5,462 bases of DNA from Bryobacteraceae bacterium (lineage in GTDB: Bacteria; Acidobacteriota; Terriglobia; Bryobacterales; Bryobacteraceae): positions 1 to 5,462 of the forward strand of contig JASHQT010000437.1 in assembly GCA_030039005.1 (NCBI GenBank), read 5' to 3'. This document shows, piece after piece, positions 1-5,390 of the stretch. The first letter of the stretch is position 1; every line of letters begins with the position of its first letter. The notes below the pieces were generated by a model that did not search any database, was not told where the DNA came from, and saw only the letters and a program-made list of their open reading frames with translations. A program made the position numbers and the translations under genes.

Positions 1-335
1 TGCCGCTTCATGTTGGCGATGTTGTGCATGGTCCATTCGTAGGGATCGCGCTTATTGGCGATGGCGGCGTTTTCGGCCGGCAAGCCGAAGGCGTCCCAAC
101 CCATGGGGTGCAGCACATTAAAGCCGCGCATGCGCTTGTAGCGCGCCAGCGCGTCGCCGATGGCATAGTTGCGCAGATGCCCGATGTGCAGTACGCCACT
201 CGGATAAGGGAGCATTTCGAGCACGTAGAACTTGGGCTTGCTCGAATGCTCTTCGGCTTCAAAGAGCTTGGCTGAGGCCCAGCGCTCGCTCCACTTCAAC
301 TCGATCTGGTTATGGTCGTACTGCTTTTCCGGCAT
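1..335 (-). CDS. leuS: Leucyl-tRNA synthetase, N-terminal 111 residues (cut by window edge)
   Basis: LeuS is the cytoplasmic class I enzyme that attaches leucine to tRNA-Leu using ATP. The translation starts [20 protein letters not shown]. It contains the family's N-terminal Rossmann-fold block: [21 protein letters not shown] with the ATP-binding HIGH motif at residues 50-53, then [16 protein letters not shown] and the [11 protein letters not shown] segment. These blocks are highly conserved in bacterial LeuS, so the identification is firm. The gene runs off the left edge, so the editing domain and KMSKS motif are not visible. The ATG at 333-335 is preceded immediately by GAAAGAG, which is too close for an ideal ribosome site. 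A GGAGAGG sits about 18-24 bases upstream, better spaced for in-frame ATT or CTG codons (345-347, 342-344), so a slightly longer N-terminus is possible. The first five codons are one copy of a 15-base direct repeat whose other copy lies at 2531-2545. Confidence 0.97.
   Translation of the reverse strand, partial: MPEKQYDHNQIELKWSERWASAKLFEAEEHSSKPKFYVLEMLPYPSGVLHIGHLRNYAIGDALARYKRMRGFNVLHPMGWDAFGLPAENAAIANKRDPYEWTMHNIANMKR
321..335 (-). repeat. 15-bp direct repeat, copy 1 (first five codons of leuS)
   Basis: On the minus strand this is ATGCCGGAAAAGCAG, encoding M-P-E-K-Q of LeuS. It is identical over all 15 bases and in the same orientation to 2531-2545. The match stops at both ends. The two copies bracket the small-gene cluster. 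Confidence 0.9.
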
Positions 336-362
336 CTCTTTCAGAATTACATGCCTCTCCAG

Positions 363-377
363 ACGCCTTCAAGGCGT
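363..377. other. Small hairpin in the leuS leader
   Basis: ACGCC and GGCGT form a perfect 5-bp stem around a 5-base loop; the whole 15-base stretch is symmetric about its central base. It lies about 28 bases upstream of the leuS ATG, just before the GGAGAGG. No U-tract follows on either strand, so it does not look like an intrinsic terminator. A role in leuS translation or mRNA stability is only a guess. The rest of 336-461 holds no convincing gene or promoter. Confidence 0.3.
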
Positions 378-461
378 GCTGCGGCGCAGGCAACGTAGGC
401 TGCACACCTCAAAGTCCCCCCTTGAGTGCGCGTCCGCAGGAGGCGCTAAGACCTGCCAGTT

Positions 462-650
462 CTAACGGAGCCCTCTTGGAGGCACGAATACCGCATAGGC
501 GTTTAGGGCAAGGCCGCAGGTACCTGCCACAATCAACGTACACTGCGGGATCCACGCCAGGGTTGGGTTGAGCGCATCGAAGTTCACGACCGCCGCGGCC
601 GCAATGACGAGAAATGCCCTCTGCCAACCAATATATTGCCTAACGGTCAT
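462..650 (-). CDS. 62-residue two-helix membrane protein, paralogue of the N-terminus of the upstream gene
   Basis: I do not recognise a named family. The protein starts MTVRQYIGWQRAF. It has two predicted membrane helices, roughly residues 12-27 and 36-56, joined by a short NPTL-containing turn, and ends with a short PPRGLR tail. It aligns with the first ~52 residues of the next gene upstream when that one is counted from its second Met. Identical positions include Tyr6, Gln10, Ala12, Phe24, the Pro-Thr-Leu turn, a Cys, a Gly and an L-A-x-N-x-Y block in helix 2. The start is supported by GGAGG (655-659) four bases upstream of the ATG; a TTG seven codons earlier is less likely. It is the last gene of the cluster before leuS, 87 bases after its paralogue ends. 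Conservation of a paralogous module argues that it is real despite its size. Confidence 0.65.
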   Translation of the reverse strand: MTVRQYIGWQRAFLVIAAAAVVNFDALNPTLAWIPQCTLIVAGTCGLALNAYAVFVPPRGLR

Positions 651-737
651 CTCACCTCCCCTTTCGACCAAGTTGGAGGCGTGCTCTGTGGTGCAAAGGC
701 CTTACGTCCGCCGCGAAAGGAACTTAGAGCTTCCGTC

Positions 738-1430
738 TTAGTGGATGAGAGCCGAACCAGGAGGGTTTCGGAGTTCTTCTGGCCCGGGTGCCCGGACTTC
801 GAGACCTCGATATGGGCGTCTCTCAATCGGTGAGATCCGTAAGCCGCCGCTTGGCATGAGTGTAACTTCGAAGTCGGTGCCGTGTGGGCTAAGTGCCTTC
901 GCGATTTCGACAGCCATCTTGGTGTTTGCGGCTGATAGATACACGACCCCTTGGTCCTCTGCCGAGGCCACAGAGTGTACCCACCCTCGAACCCGAAGGG
1001 TCGGGGACGACGCCGGGCCCGCTGCCGGCTCTTCGCCCCACGACGACCACTGCCAAGCTGTGTTCAAGTGGTGGTGACGCGCCACCCAGAGATAGTTCAT
1101 CGAGTAGGGCAGGCGCCCTGTAATAGTTTGCTCGGAGGGGAGTTCATGTAGACTTTTATCGAGCCCAGCATCCTCGGTATCGGAGGTAAGCGGCTTCGCA
1201 TCACCGGCACCATCGCTGTTTTCGGGGCGCTGCTTCAGACGAACATATACGTTCGCGGCCAACGCCGCGATCCCAGACAGCATTAGCGCGCATCCAGGCA
1301 GTGTTGGACTCCCGAAACGATTAAAAGATAGAATTGCCAGTATGGCAACCAGAAAGCACGCCTTCTGAACGTGTCCGTAGGTGGTTAGGCTCATCGCTCC
1401 TCTAACATTGTAGTGGGTTTCAAATGGCAT
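738..1430 (-). CDS. Two-helix membrane protein with a soluble C-terminal domain of unknown function (230 residues)
   Basis: No family is recognised. Counting from the second in-frame Met (codon at 1392-1394), membrane helices lie at about 9-24 and 33-51. A polar, disordered-looking linker (about 55-85) follows, then a soluble domain to residue 218. That domain has a Trp/His-rich patch (WVARHHHLNTAWQWSSW) and an alternating strand-helix-strand stretch (GVVYLSAANTKMAVEIAKAL, then FEVTLMPSGGLRI). The tail is presumably cytoplasmic. Two starts are plausible. The ATG at 1428-1430 has AGGAG four bases upstream and overlaps the preceding gene by 11 bases. The ATG at 1392-1394 matches the start of the 62-residue paralogue but has AGGAG only two bases away. 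I chose the former on ribosome-site grounds. The gene lies in the same cluster as the COMM-like frame and is probably co-transcribed with it. Confidence 0.72.
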   Translation of the reverse strand: MPFETHYNVRGAMSLTTYGHVQKACFLVAILAILSFNRFGSPTLPGCALMLSGIAALAANVYVRLKQRPENSDGAGDAKPLTSDTEDAGLDKSLHELPSEQTITGRLPYSMNYLWVARHHHLNTAWQWSSWGEEPAAGPASSPTLRVRGWVHSVASAEDQGVVYLSAANTKMAVEIAKALSPHGTDFEVTLMPSGGLRISPIERRPYRGLEVRAPGPEELRNPPGSALIH

Positions 1431-1737
1431 CTCTCTCCTGCGCCCGTGATCTCTTCGGCTGCCCCGTGCTAAGCCCGGCTGTCCACCCAAGCCCTGCTGC
1501 GAATGCTTGCTGAACGTGCTGTGGGTTCGTCAGCCACAGCGACACGACCGTACCAATACCCAAGAATATCGCTAGCTGAAGAAAGTACCGCGCGGTCTCG
1601 TTCAGCTTGGGTACGTGGTCGAATAGGTCAGAGAGGTAATAGACACGGAGGCGGCCAGGTGTCTCCTTAGACCATAGCAGTATCGCGCCGACCAGGGCGC
1701 CGACGATGAGCCAACTCGGTTGGTCAAAGTTAAACAT
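1420..1737 (-). CDS. Small multi-helix inner-membrane protein (105 residues), coupled to the COMM-like frame
   Basis: No named family is recognised. The protein begins MFNFDQPSW. A first membrane helix spans about residues 9-22 (WLIVGALVGAILLW). A charged, Tyr-rich loop follows (GRLRVYYLSDLFDHVPKL, 28-45), then a second helix at about 51-69 (FLQLAIFLGIGTVVSLWL). A third, weaker hydrophobic stretch lies at about 75-90 and is glycine-rich. The C-terminus is basic and polar. The ATG at 1735-1737 overlaps the end of the COMM-like frame by 8 bases (its TAA is at 1730-1732), the usual sign of translational coupling. A GGGAG lies about ten bases upstream. A GTG ten codons earlier (1765-1767) is in frame but would lengthen the overlap. 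The sequence shows nothing enzymatic; a membrane anchor or partner for the COMM-like protein is an inference from position. Confidence 0.75.
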   Translation of the reverse strand: MFNFDQPSWLIVGALVGAILLWSKETPGRLRVYYLSDLFDHVPKLNETARYFLQLAIFLGIGTVVSLWLTNPQHVQQAFAAGLGWTAGLSTGQPKRSRAQERDAI

Positions 1738-2056
1738 TCTCGGCTGACTCCCTGGCAGATCTCGCACCCGCCCACCTCTCAGCTGCCTCGAAGCGCTTCA
1801 GGAGCCGGCTCAAGTGCTCCATCAGTTCTTGTATCTGTTCCTTCGCCACCTGGAACACGATCTCTGAATCCTCGTCGGTGCCGAGATGAATGATGGCAAC
1901 GGGCACCGCAAGTCTAACCTCGTCGGCGTCGAGCAGCAGTCGAATGTCAACTACACTCCTCAGATCCCTAAACGCCGGGAGGATCGTCGTCTCCAGCCCG
2001 CGTCGCTTACCGATCTCGGAGAGGGTAGACTGATTCCTCCTAACAACGTCGACTAA
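1730..2056 (-). pseudogene. COMM-domain-like C-terminal half, in frame after a TAA, with no usable start codon
   Basis: After the stop at 2057-2059 the same frame stays open for 108 codons and ends in TAA at 1730-1732. A helical connector comes first (LVDVVRRNQSTLSEIGKRRG). Residues 26-50 (LPAF, then RSVVDIRLLL) lead into VPVAIIHLGT and EIVFQVAKEQIQELMEHL, followed by a basic Ala-rich tail. This order (LP turn, strand ending in V-D-I, strand after an invariant-looking Pro, strand, then a long C-terminal helix) is that of the eukaryotic COMM domain. From memory, human COMMD1 has a very similar PVAIIELELG segment. The conserved Trp of the first strand is replaced here by Ser or Val. AGGAGG lies at 2036-2041, but no ATG, GTG or TTG follows at useful spacing. 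The first GTG would start inside the domain. I therefore read this as the back half of the preceding gene. Confidence 0.6.
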
Positions 2057-2428
2057 TTAGAGGATGATATTGGCGTCCGCTGGGTCGAGGGCCTTGTGCT
2101 GTACGAGCGCCTGCACGAGCTCAGCGCCGGTGGTAGAGGCGCGGGTCAGCACCAGCGAACTGATGACCGCTATGACGGAAAGTGCACGAGAAGCGTCCTC
2201 TGCTGACAGCTTCAAGTGCGAGGATGCTTCCTCGATAATCTTGAGATTGGGGCGACTCCGAGACGCCGTGGACGCGACAAGGGTAAGCAGTTGGTCTTCC
2301 GAAGGGTTCGCTCTTCCTAGGGTGGCGACGCCACTTTTCAGAAACGTCCTGAAATCATCGGGGAGCTTCGCGATTGAAATCGCCAGTGGTATGTCCGGAT
2401 CGACGGTCAGTTCGTAGGAGTCCGGCAT
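2057..2428 (-). CDS. N-terminal helical half of a COMMD-like protein (123 residues, truncated by TAA)
   Basis: The translation begins MPDSYELTVDPDIPLAI. It is predicted almost entirely helical: amphipathic segments at about 30-38, 44-58, 61-75 and 77-95, then LVQALVQHKALDPADANIIL to the stop. In eukaryotic COMMD proteins a helical N-terminal (HN) domain of about this size precedes the COMM domain. The last helices here (short helix, 'D-P-A-D-A', next helix) continue naturally into the frame downstream of the TAA. The ATG at 2426-2428 has no good ribosome site upstream, and an in-frame TAG at 2453-2455 limits any extension. Transcription may start very near the ATG from a TTGACA at 2463-2468 (minus strand), giving an almost leaderless message. 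It is the first gene of the cluster. Seen alone, I would call it hypothetical; the COMMD reading depends on joining it to 1730-2056. Confidence 0.7.
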   Translation of the reverse strand: MPDSYELTVDPDIPLAISIAKLPDDFRTFLKSGVATLGRANPSEDQLLTLVASTASRSRPNLKIIEEASSHLKLSAEDASRALSVIAVISSLVLTRASTTGAELVQALVQHKALDPADANIIL

Positions 2429-2429
2429 A

Positions 2430-2471
2430 AACTTGACAATTTCACCAACATTCTACCTGCCGTGTCAAGTT
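2430..2471. promoter_or_regulatory. 9-bp inverted repeat with an embedded -35-like TTGACA, upstream of the small-gene cluster
   Basis: AACTTGACA (2430-2438) and TGTCAAGTT (2463-2471) are perfect inverted repeats 24 bases apart, ending one base before the first ATG of the cluster. On the minus strand the distal arm carries a consensus -35 TTGACA (2463-2468). An 18-base spacer leads to TGAAAT (2439-2444), a 4-of-6 match to the -10. The pair could be an operator for a dimeric regulator, a hairpin (24-base loop) or a coincidence. Confidence 0.35.
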
Positions 2472-2530
2472 GCGGATGAACGAATCCACCCTTTTCGACC
2501 CCACTTTCGAAGTATTGTCGGCCAATGCCT

Positions 2531-2545
2531 CTGCTTTTCCGGCAT
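2531..2545 (-). repeat. 15-bp direct repeat, copy 2 (leuS-start fossil)
   Basis: On the minus strand this is again ATGCCGGAAAAGCAG, the first five leuS codons, with no similarity to leuS afterwards. Read as a gene it gives a 26-codon frame ending in TGA at 2465-2467. It lies between the ADOP stop and the cluster's first gene. No ribosome site precedes it. Confidence 0.9.
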
Positions 2546-2566
2546 AGCGCGTCAAAAGTCAGAACT

Positions 2567-2591
2567 TCCGAAGGGGTGCGAGGGCTTCGGA
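2567..2591. other. Hairpin in the spacer downstream of the ADOP gene
   Basis: TCCGAAG (2567-2573) and CTTCGGA (2585-2591) can pair as a 7-bp stem with an 11-base loop, about 60 bases past the ADOP stop. On the minus strand the stem is followed after 9 bases by a TTTT. That is weak for an intrinsic terminator, but it is the best candidate for the 3' end of the ADOP message. The remainder of 2546-2650 shows no convincing gene. Confidence 0.25.
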
Positions 2592-2650
2592 TGTTCAGGA
2601 TGCGGCGAAACCTGTCTCCTTCAATATAGCGGGGTTGTCCCTGTTGGCGC

Positions 2651-5197
2651 TTATTCGTATCTGAGCGCGACCATGGGGTCGACGCGCATGGCGCGGCGCG
2701 AGGGCGGATAGGCTGCGAGCAGCGCGACACCCAGGAACAGCGCCGACACGCCGGCGAAGGAGACCGCATCGATCGCGCCGAGCCCGAAAAGCAACCCGCG
2801 CAGCAGATAAGATACACCGAGCGCGAGGAACATTCCCGCGAACAGTCCGGCCAAAACTGGCCGCGAGCTTTCGCCCAGGACGAGACCGAGAATGTCGCGC
2901 TTTTGAGCACCCACCGCCATGCGGATGCCGATTTCGCGCGTGCGAAGCGACACGACGTACCCAACGGTCCCATAGATGCCCATGAGCGCGAGCACCAGCC
3001 CCAGCGCTCCCACCGCCGAGGCGACCGCGGCTGCCAGGGTCGAAATAATGAACGACGCCGACTGGCGCAGCAGTTGTTCGAGCGTAGCGGAGGTTTCGAC
3101 CAAGTCCGGATCGATGGATGCAACCACGGAGTCAAGCGCGCGCGGCGCCAAGGCAGAGTCGGATCGCGTGCGAATGAGCACGGGATAATCGGCTTGCCGG
3201 TCTTCGGGCAGCGGCAGGTAAACGAGCCGCGGATTGCTGCCGTTGAGCTCGAGGCCGCGCGTGTCGCGCACGATACCGATCACCTGGTAAGTGAGCGAAT
3301 CCACGCGAAGATCGGCGGGATTGTGGGGCTGTTCGTCCGTTGGGCCCAAGCGGACGCCGCGGCCGATGGGATTCTCGCCGGGCCAAAGCTGCTTGGCCGC
3401 CGATTCGCTGAGGATAATCGAGCGGCCACTCCGCGCGCCTTCGGCCGGAAAGCCGCGGCCCAGCAGCAGGGGAATGCCGAGCGTCGCAAAATAATTGCCC
3501 TCGACAAATTTGTAGCGGATAGCGGGCGTGGTTCGCGCTCCGGCGGCGGCTGTTAGAAATCCGTAATCGCCCGGCGGGCGCGCGCTCGTGATTTCGGCCA
3601 CTCCCGGCAGAGCCGCCGCGTGCGTTCGAAGCTCGCGAACCAGAGCGAGTTTATGGGTGGCCGTGTATTTCGGACCCTCCGGGAACTGCAGATCCAGATC
3701 TATGACACGACGGGCGTCGTAACCGGTCTGCGCTTTGAGCGAGTGTACAGAGCTGCGGACCAGCAGGCTTCCCGAGATCATGAGTGCGAGCGTCAGGGCC
3801 ACCTGCGCGGCGACCAGCAAATCCTGGAGACGCCGGCTTCCCGCGGTGGATGTGCTGGCACGCGCCGACAAGAGCGCGATGCGAGAGCTTTCGATTGCCG
3901 GAGCAAGGCCGAAAAGCAGCCCGGCGGCGAGCGAAATCGCGAATACGAAGCCGAATATTTCGAGATCCGGAGTCACGTCGAAAATCAGCGTGCCAACCTC
4001 GGCAGGGAAAGCCGCTGCGGCCCAGGTCACGCCCAATTTCAGCAGGCCCCAGGTGAACGGAAACGCGACCGCCCCGGCAAGTACGCCCAGTAGAGCGCTT
4101 TCCGTCAACAATTGCCGGACGATTCGCATGCGGCTGGCTCCCAGCGCCAGGCGGGTTTCCAGTTCATGCCGGCGCGATCGCGCTCGAATCAGTTGCAGGC
4201 TGCCGACGTCGGCGCAGGCCACCAGGAGCACCATCAGGGTTGCCACGGCGATAAAGAGGACAGTCAGCAGCAGCGGCCGGTTCATCCTCAAAGGAACCGG
4301 GAGCGGTGATGCCGGGAACACGAGTGCGGTCGCGGGATTCGCCCATTCGGATTTGGGACCGTGCAGCGCGCGCAGCCGGTCCGCGGCGAGCGTTATTTCC
4401 GCCTGCGCCTGTTTGAAGCCTGCGCCGGGAGCGAGGCGCCCGAAGACACGGTACAACGCACGCTCGCGGTTTTCCAGCCAGGCGGGATCCGAGTGAACCA
4501 AAGGCTCCAAACTGAGCGGGACCCAGAAATCGGGCACGCCGGCGAAAGTGCCGGCGAAATCGCGCGGCGTAATGCCCGCGACCTTGACGGCCGCACCATT
4601 GAGCTGAATGCTCCTGCCCAGAATGCCGGGGTCGCCCGCGAAGCGCTTGCGCCAGAAATTTTCGCTGATCAGTACGGAAGGCGAAGCCTGTAGCTGGGCC
4701 GCGCCGATGGACTCGAATGACCGGCCTCGCACCGGCGCAACGCCCAAAACCTGGAAATAGTTTTCCGAAACCGCGAGCACGCTCGCAAATTCGGCATTGG
4801 TCGCGCCGGGAGGAAATAGGCCTAATCGTCCGAGGCCTGATTCGGCTTCCGACGTTCGCTCGCTGACCATGGCGCCCGCCGCCGTGAGCCTAATCTGCTC
4901 ATGGTTGGTCGCGATCAGCCCGGCAAGGGAATGTGTGGAATCGCGAAACGCCTGATAGTCCGGAAAGCTGAAAGCGTAATCGACGGCTCCGGAGCCACGG
5001 ACCAGCGCGAGGTTCACCATGCGCCCGGGATCGCGCGCCTGGACCGGCCGTGCCACCATCGTCTTATATGCGGTGAACACCGCGGTGTTGACCCCGATTC
5101 CTAGCCCCAAGGCGAAAACCACGGCAGCCGTGAATCCGGGGGTGCGCCGCAACCTGCGCAGCCCGCAAACAATGTCCTGGAGCGTTGTGCCGATCAT
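2651..5197 (-). CDS. ADOP-family MacB/FtsX-like ABC transporter permease (848 residues)
   Basis: This is an inner-membrane permease of the acidobacterial duplicated orphan permease type. Such proteins resemble MacB/FtsX permeases but are doubled and occur without an adjacent ATPase gene; none is present here. The first membrane helix is at about residues 22-44 (in GFTAAVVFALGLGIGVNTAV). It is followed by a periplasmic MacB-PCD-like domain to about 290. Three FtsX-type helices lie around 309-330, 363-391 and 412-434, with the cytoplasmic loop SRRHELETRLALGASRMRIV. The plan then repeats: helix 459-482, a second periplasmic domain to about 710, then helices near 716-748, 770-800 and 809-830. The second loop has the hallmark RTREIGIRMAVGAQ (752-765). 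The protein ends in DPMVALRYE, typical of the family, so it is complete. An in-frame TGA nine bases upstream fixes the start near the ATG at 5195-5197, which has only a poor ribosome site. The substrate is unknown. Confidence 0.95.
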   Translation of the reverse strand: MIGTTLQDIVCGLRRLRRTPGFTAAVVFALGLGIGVNTAVFTAYKTMVARPVQARDPGRMVNLALVRGSGAVDYAFSFPDYQAFRDSTHSLAGLIATNHEQIRLTAAGAMVSERTSEAESGLGRLGLFPPGATNAEFASVLAVSENYFQVLGVAPVRGRSFESIGAAQLQASPSVLISENFWRKRFAGDPGILGRSIQLNGAAVKVAGITPRDFAGTFAGVPDFWVPLSLEPLVHSDPAWLENRERALYRVFGRLAPGAGFKQAQAEITLAADRLRALHGPKSEWANPATALVFPASPLPVPLRMNRPLLLTVLFIAVATLMVLLVACADVGSLQLIRARSRRHELETRLALGASRMRIVRQLLTESALLGVLAGAVAFPFTWGLLKLGVTWAAAAFPAEVGTLIFDVTPDLEIFGFVFAISLAAGLLFGLAPAIESSRIALLSARASTSTAGSRRLQDLLVAAQVALTLALMISGSLLVRSSVHSLKAQTGYDARRVIDLDLQFPEGPKYTATHKLALVRELRTHAAALPGVAEITSARPPGDYGFLTAAAGARTTPAIRYKFVEGNYFATLGIPLLLGRGFPAEGARSGRSIILSESAAKQLWPGENPIGRGVRLGPTDEQPHNPADLRVDSLTYQVIGIVRDTRGLELNGSNPRLVYLPLPEDRQADYPVLIRTRSDSALAPRALDSVVASIDPDLVETSATLEQLLRQSASFIISTLAAAVASAVGALGLVLALMGIYGTVGYVVSLRTREIGIRMAVGAQKRDILGLVLGESSRPVLAGLFAGMFLALGVSYLLRGLLFGLGAIDAVSFAGVSALFLGVALLAAYPPSRRAMRVDPMVALRYE

Positions 5198-5244
5198 AGG
5201 AGTTCAAAGGGTGTACGTTGTGCCGTTCATGGCGGTTCGAACGA

Positions 5245-5274
5245 AGTATATTGCGGCGCGGCGAGCGCCAGCAA
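5245..5274 (-). promoter_or_regulatory. Candidate promoter for the ADOP permease
   Basis: On the minus strand, TTGCTG (5269-5274) and TATACT (5245-5250) are separated by 18 bases, a 4-of-6 and a 5-of-6 match to the housekeeping sigma consensus. Initiation would fall near 5238, giving a leader of about 40 bases. A perfect 8-base palindrome, GTTCGAAC (5235-5242), overlaps the predicted start point. Confidence 0.4.
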
Positions 5275-5286
5275 CCCAATATTCAT

Positions 5287-5316
5287 TAGCTTGGCCCTAA
5301 AGGGATGGGCTACAAT
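5287..5316 (+). promoter_or_regulatory. Candidate promoter for the transketolase gene
   Basis: TACAAT at 5311-5316 is a good -10 hexamer (5 of 6). The -35 is poor: TAGCTT (5287-5292, 18-base spacer) or TTGGCC (5291-5296, only 14 bases away). Initiation near 5323 would give a leader of roughly 68 bases. It is divergent from the ADOP promoter. Confidence 0.35.
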
Positions 5317-5361
5317 GCTCGATCAGAGAGTGAGCGGATTTCCCCCAAACTTCGCCTCTCG

Positions 5362-5379
5362 CGGACCGCGGAGGGTCCG
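5362..5379 (+). promoter_or_regulatory. Leader hairpin overlapping a purine-rich ribosome-site-like segment before transketolase
   Basis: CGGACC (5362-5367) pairs perfectly with GGTCCG (5374-5379) around a 6-base loop, GCGGAG. The only ribosome-site-like sequence before the ATG, GGAGGG (5370-5375), lies in the loop and the 3' arm. It is about 15 bases from the ATG, longer than usual. The hairpin could limit or tune translation, but this is inferred from base pairing alone. Confidence 0.3.
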
Positions 5380-5390
5380 TAACCGTCCCC

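Larger units (their letters stand above)
336..2545 (-). mobile_element. Putative small insertion/island at the 5' end of leuS, bounded by 15-bp direct repeats
   Basis: The segment carries only the COMM-like reading frame and three small membrane-protein genes. It is bracketed by identical 15-base direct repeats, one of which is the leuS start. Elements that integrate into conserved genes often rebuild the disrupted gene end and leave a short direct repeat at the far junction, which fits this layout. No integrase, transposase or terminal inverted repeats are visible. The segment could therefore be a non-autonomous element, a remnant, or the product of another recombination event. The exact edges are uncertain by the length of the repeat. 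Confidence 0.4.

Noticed and set aside
351..358. ATGCCTCT also occurs at 2525-2532, overlapping the second 15-bp repeat
   Set aside because: Eight-base matches are expected by chance in a window this size, and the position does not line up with the 15-base repeat pairing. I do not count it as further support for the insertion.
745..1077. 110-codon plus-strand frame antisense to the 230-residue protein
   Set aside because: It is a shadow frame. The minus-strand protein has membrane helices and a paralogue, while this one has neither a ribosome site nor recognisable features.
2036..2041. AGGAGG as the ribosome site of a separate gene
   Set aside because: No start codon lies at workable spacing in the open frame, and the two other frames close quickly. 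It is better explained as two Arg codons in a continuous reading frame.
2064..2417. 117-codon plus-strand frame antisense to the COMM-like N-terminal half
   Set aside because: The Ser/Ala-rich translation mirrors the codon composition of the opposite strand. The minus-strand frame fits the operon and the continued frame beyond the TAA.
2433..2711. 92-codon plus-strand frame spanning the spacer and the ADOP 3' end
   Set aside because: It starts at a TTG inside the inverted repeat, has no ribosome site, overlaps the end of a real gene antisense, and its translation shows no domain-like features.
2407..3135. 242-codon minus-strand frame
   Set aside because: Most of it is an out-of-frame shadow of the ADOP gene (Arg/Ser/Cys-rich translation). 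The tail crosses the spacer and the start of the COMM-like gene.
2903..3556. 217-codon plus-strand frame inside the ADOP gene
   Set aside because: It is an antisense shadow with Arg/His-rich low-complexity translation and no ribosome site or recognisable motif.
3735..4496. 253-codon plus-strand frame inside the ADOP gene
   Set aside because: It is antisense to a clear full-length ADOP gene. The Arg/Ser/Ala-rich composition is typical of GC-rich shadow frames.
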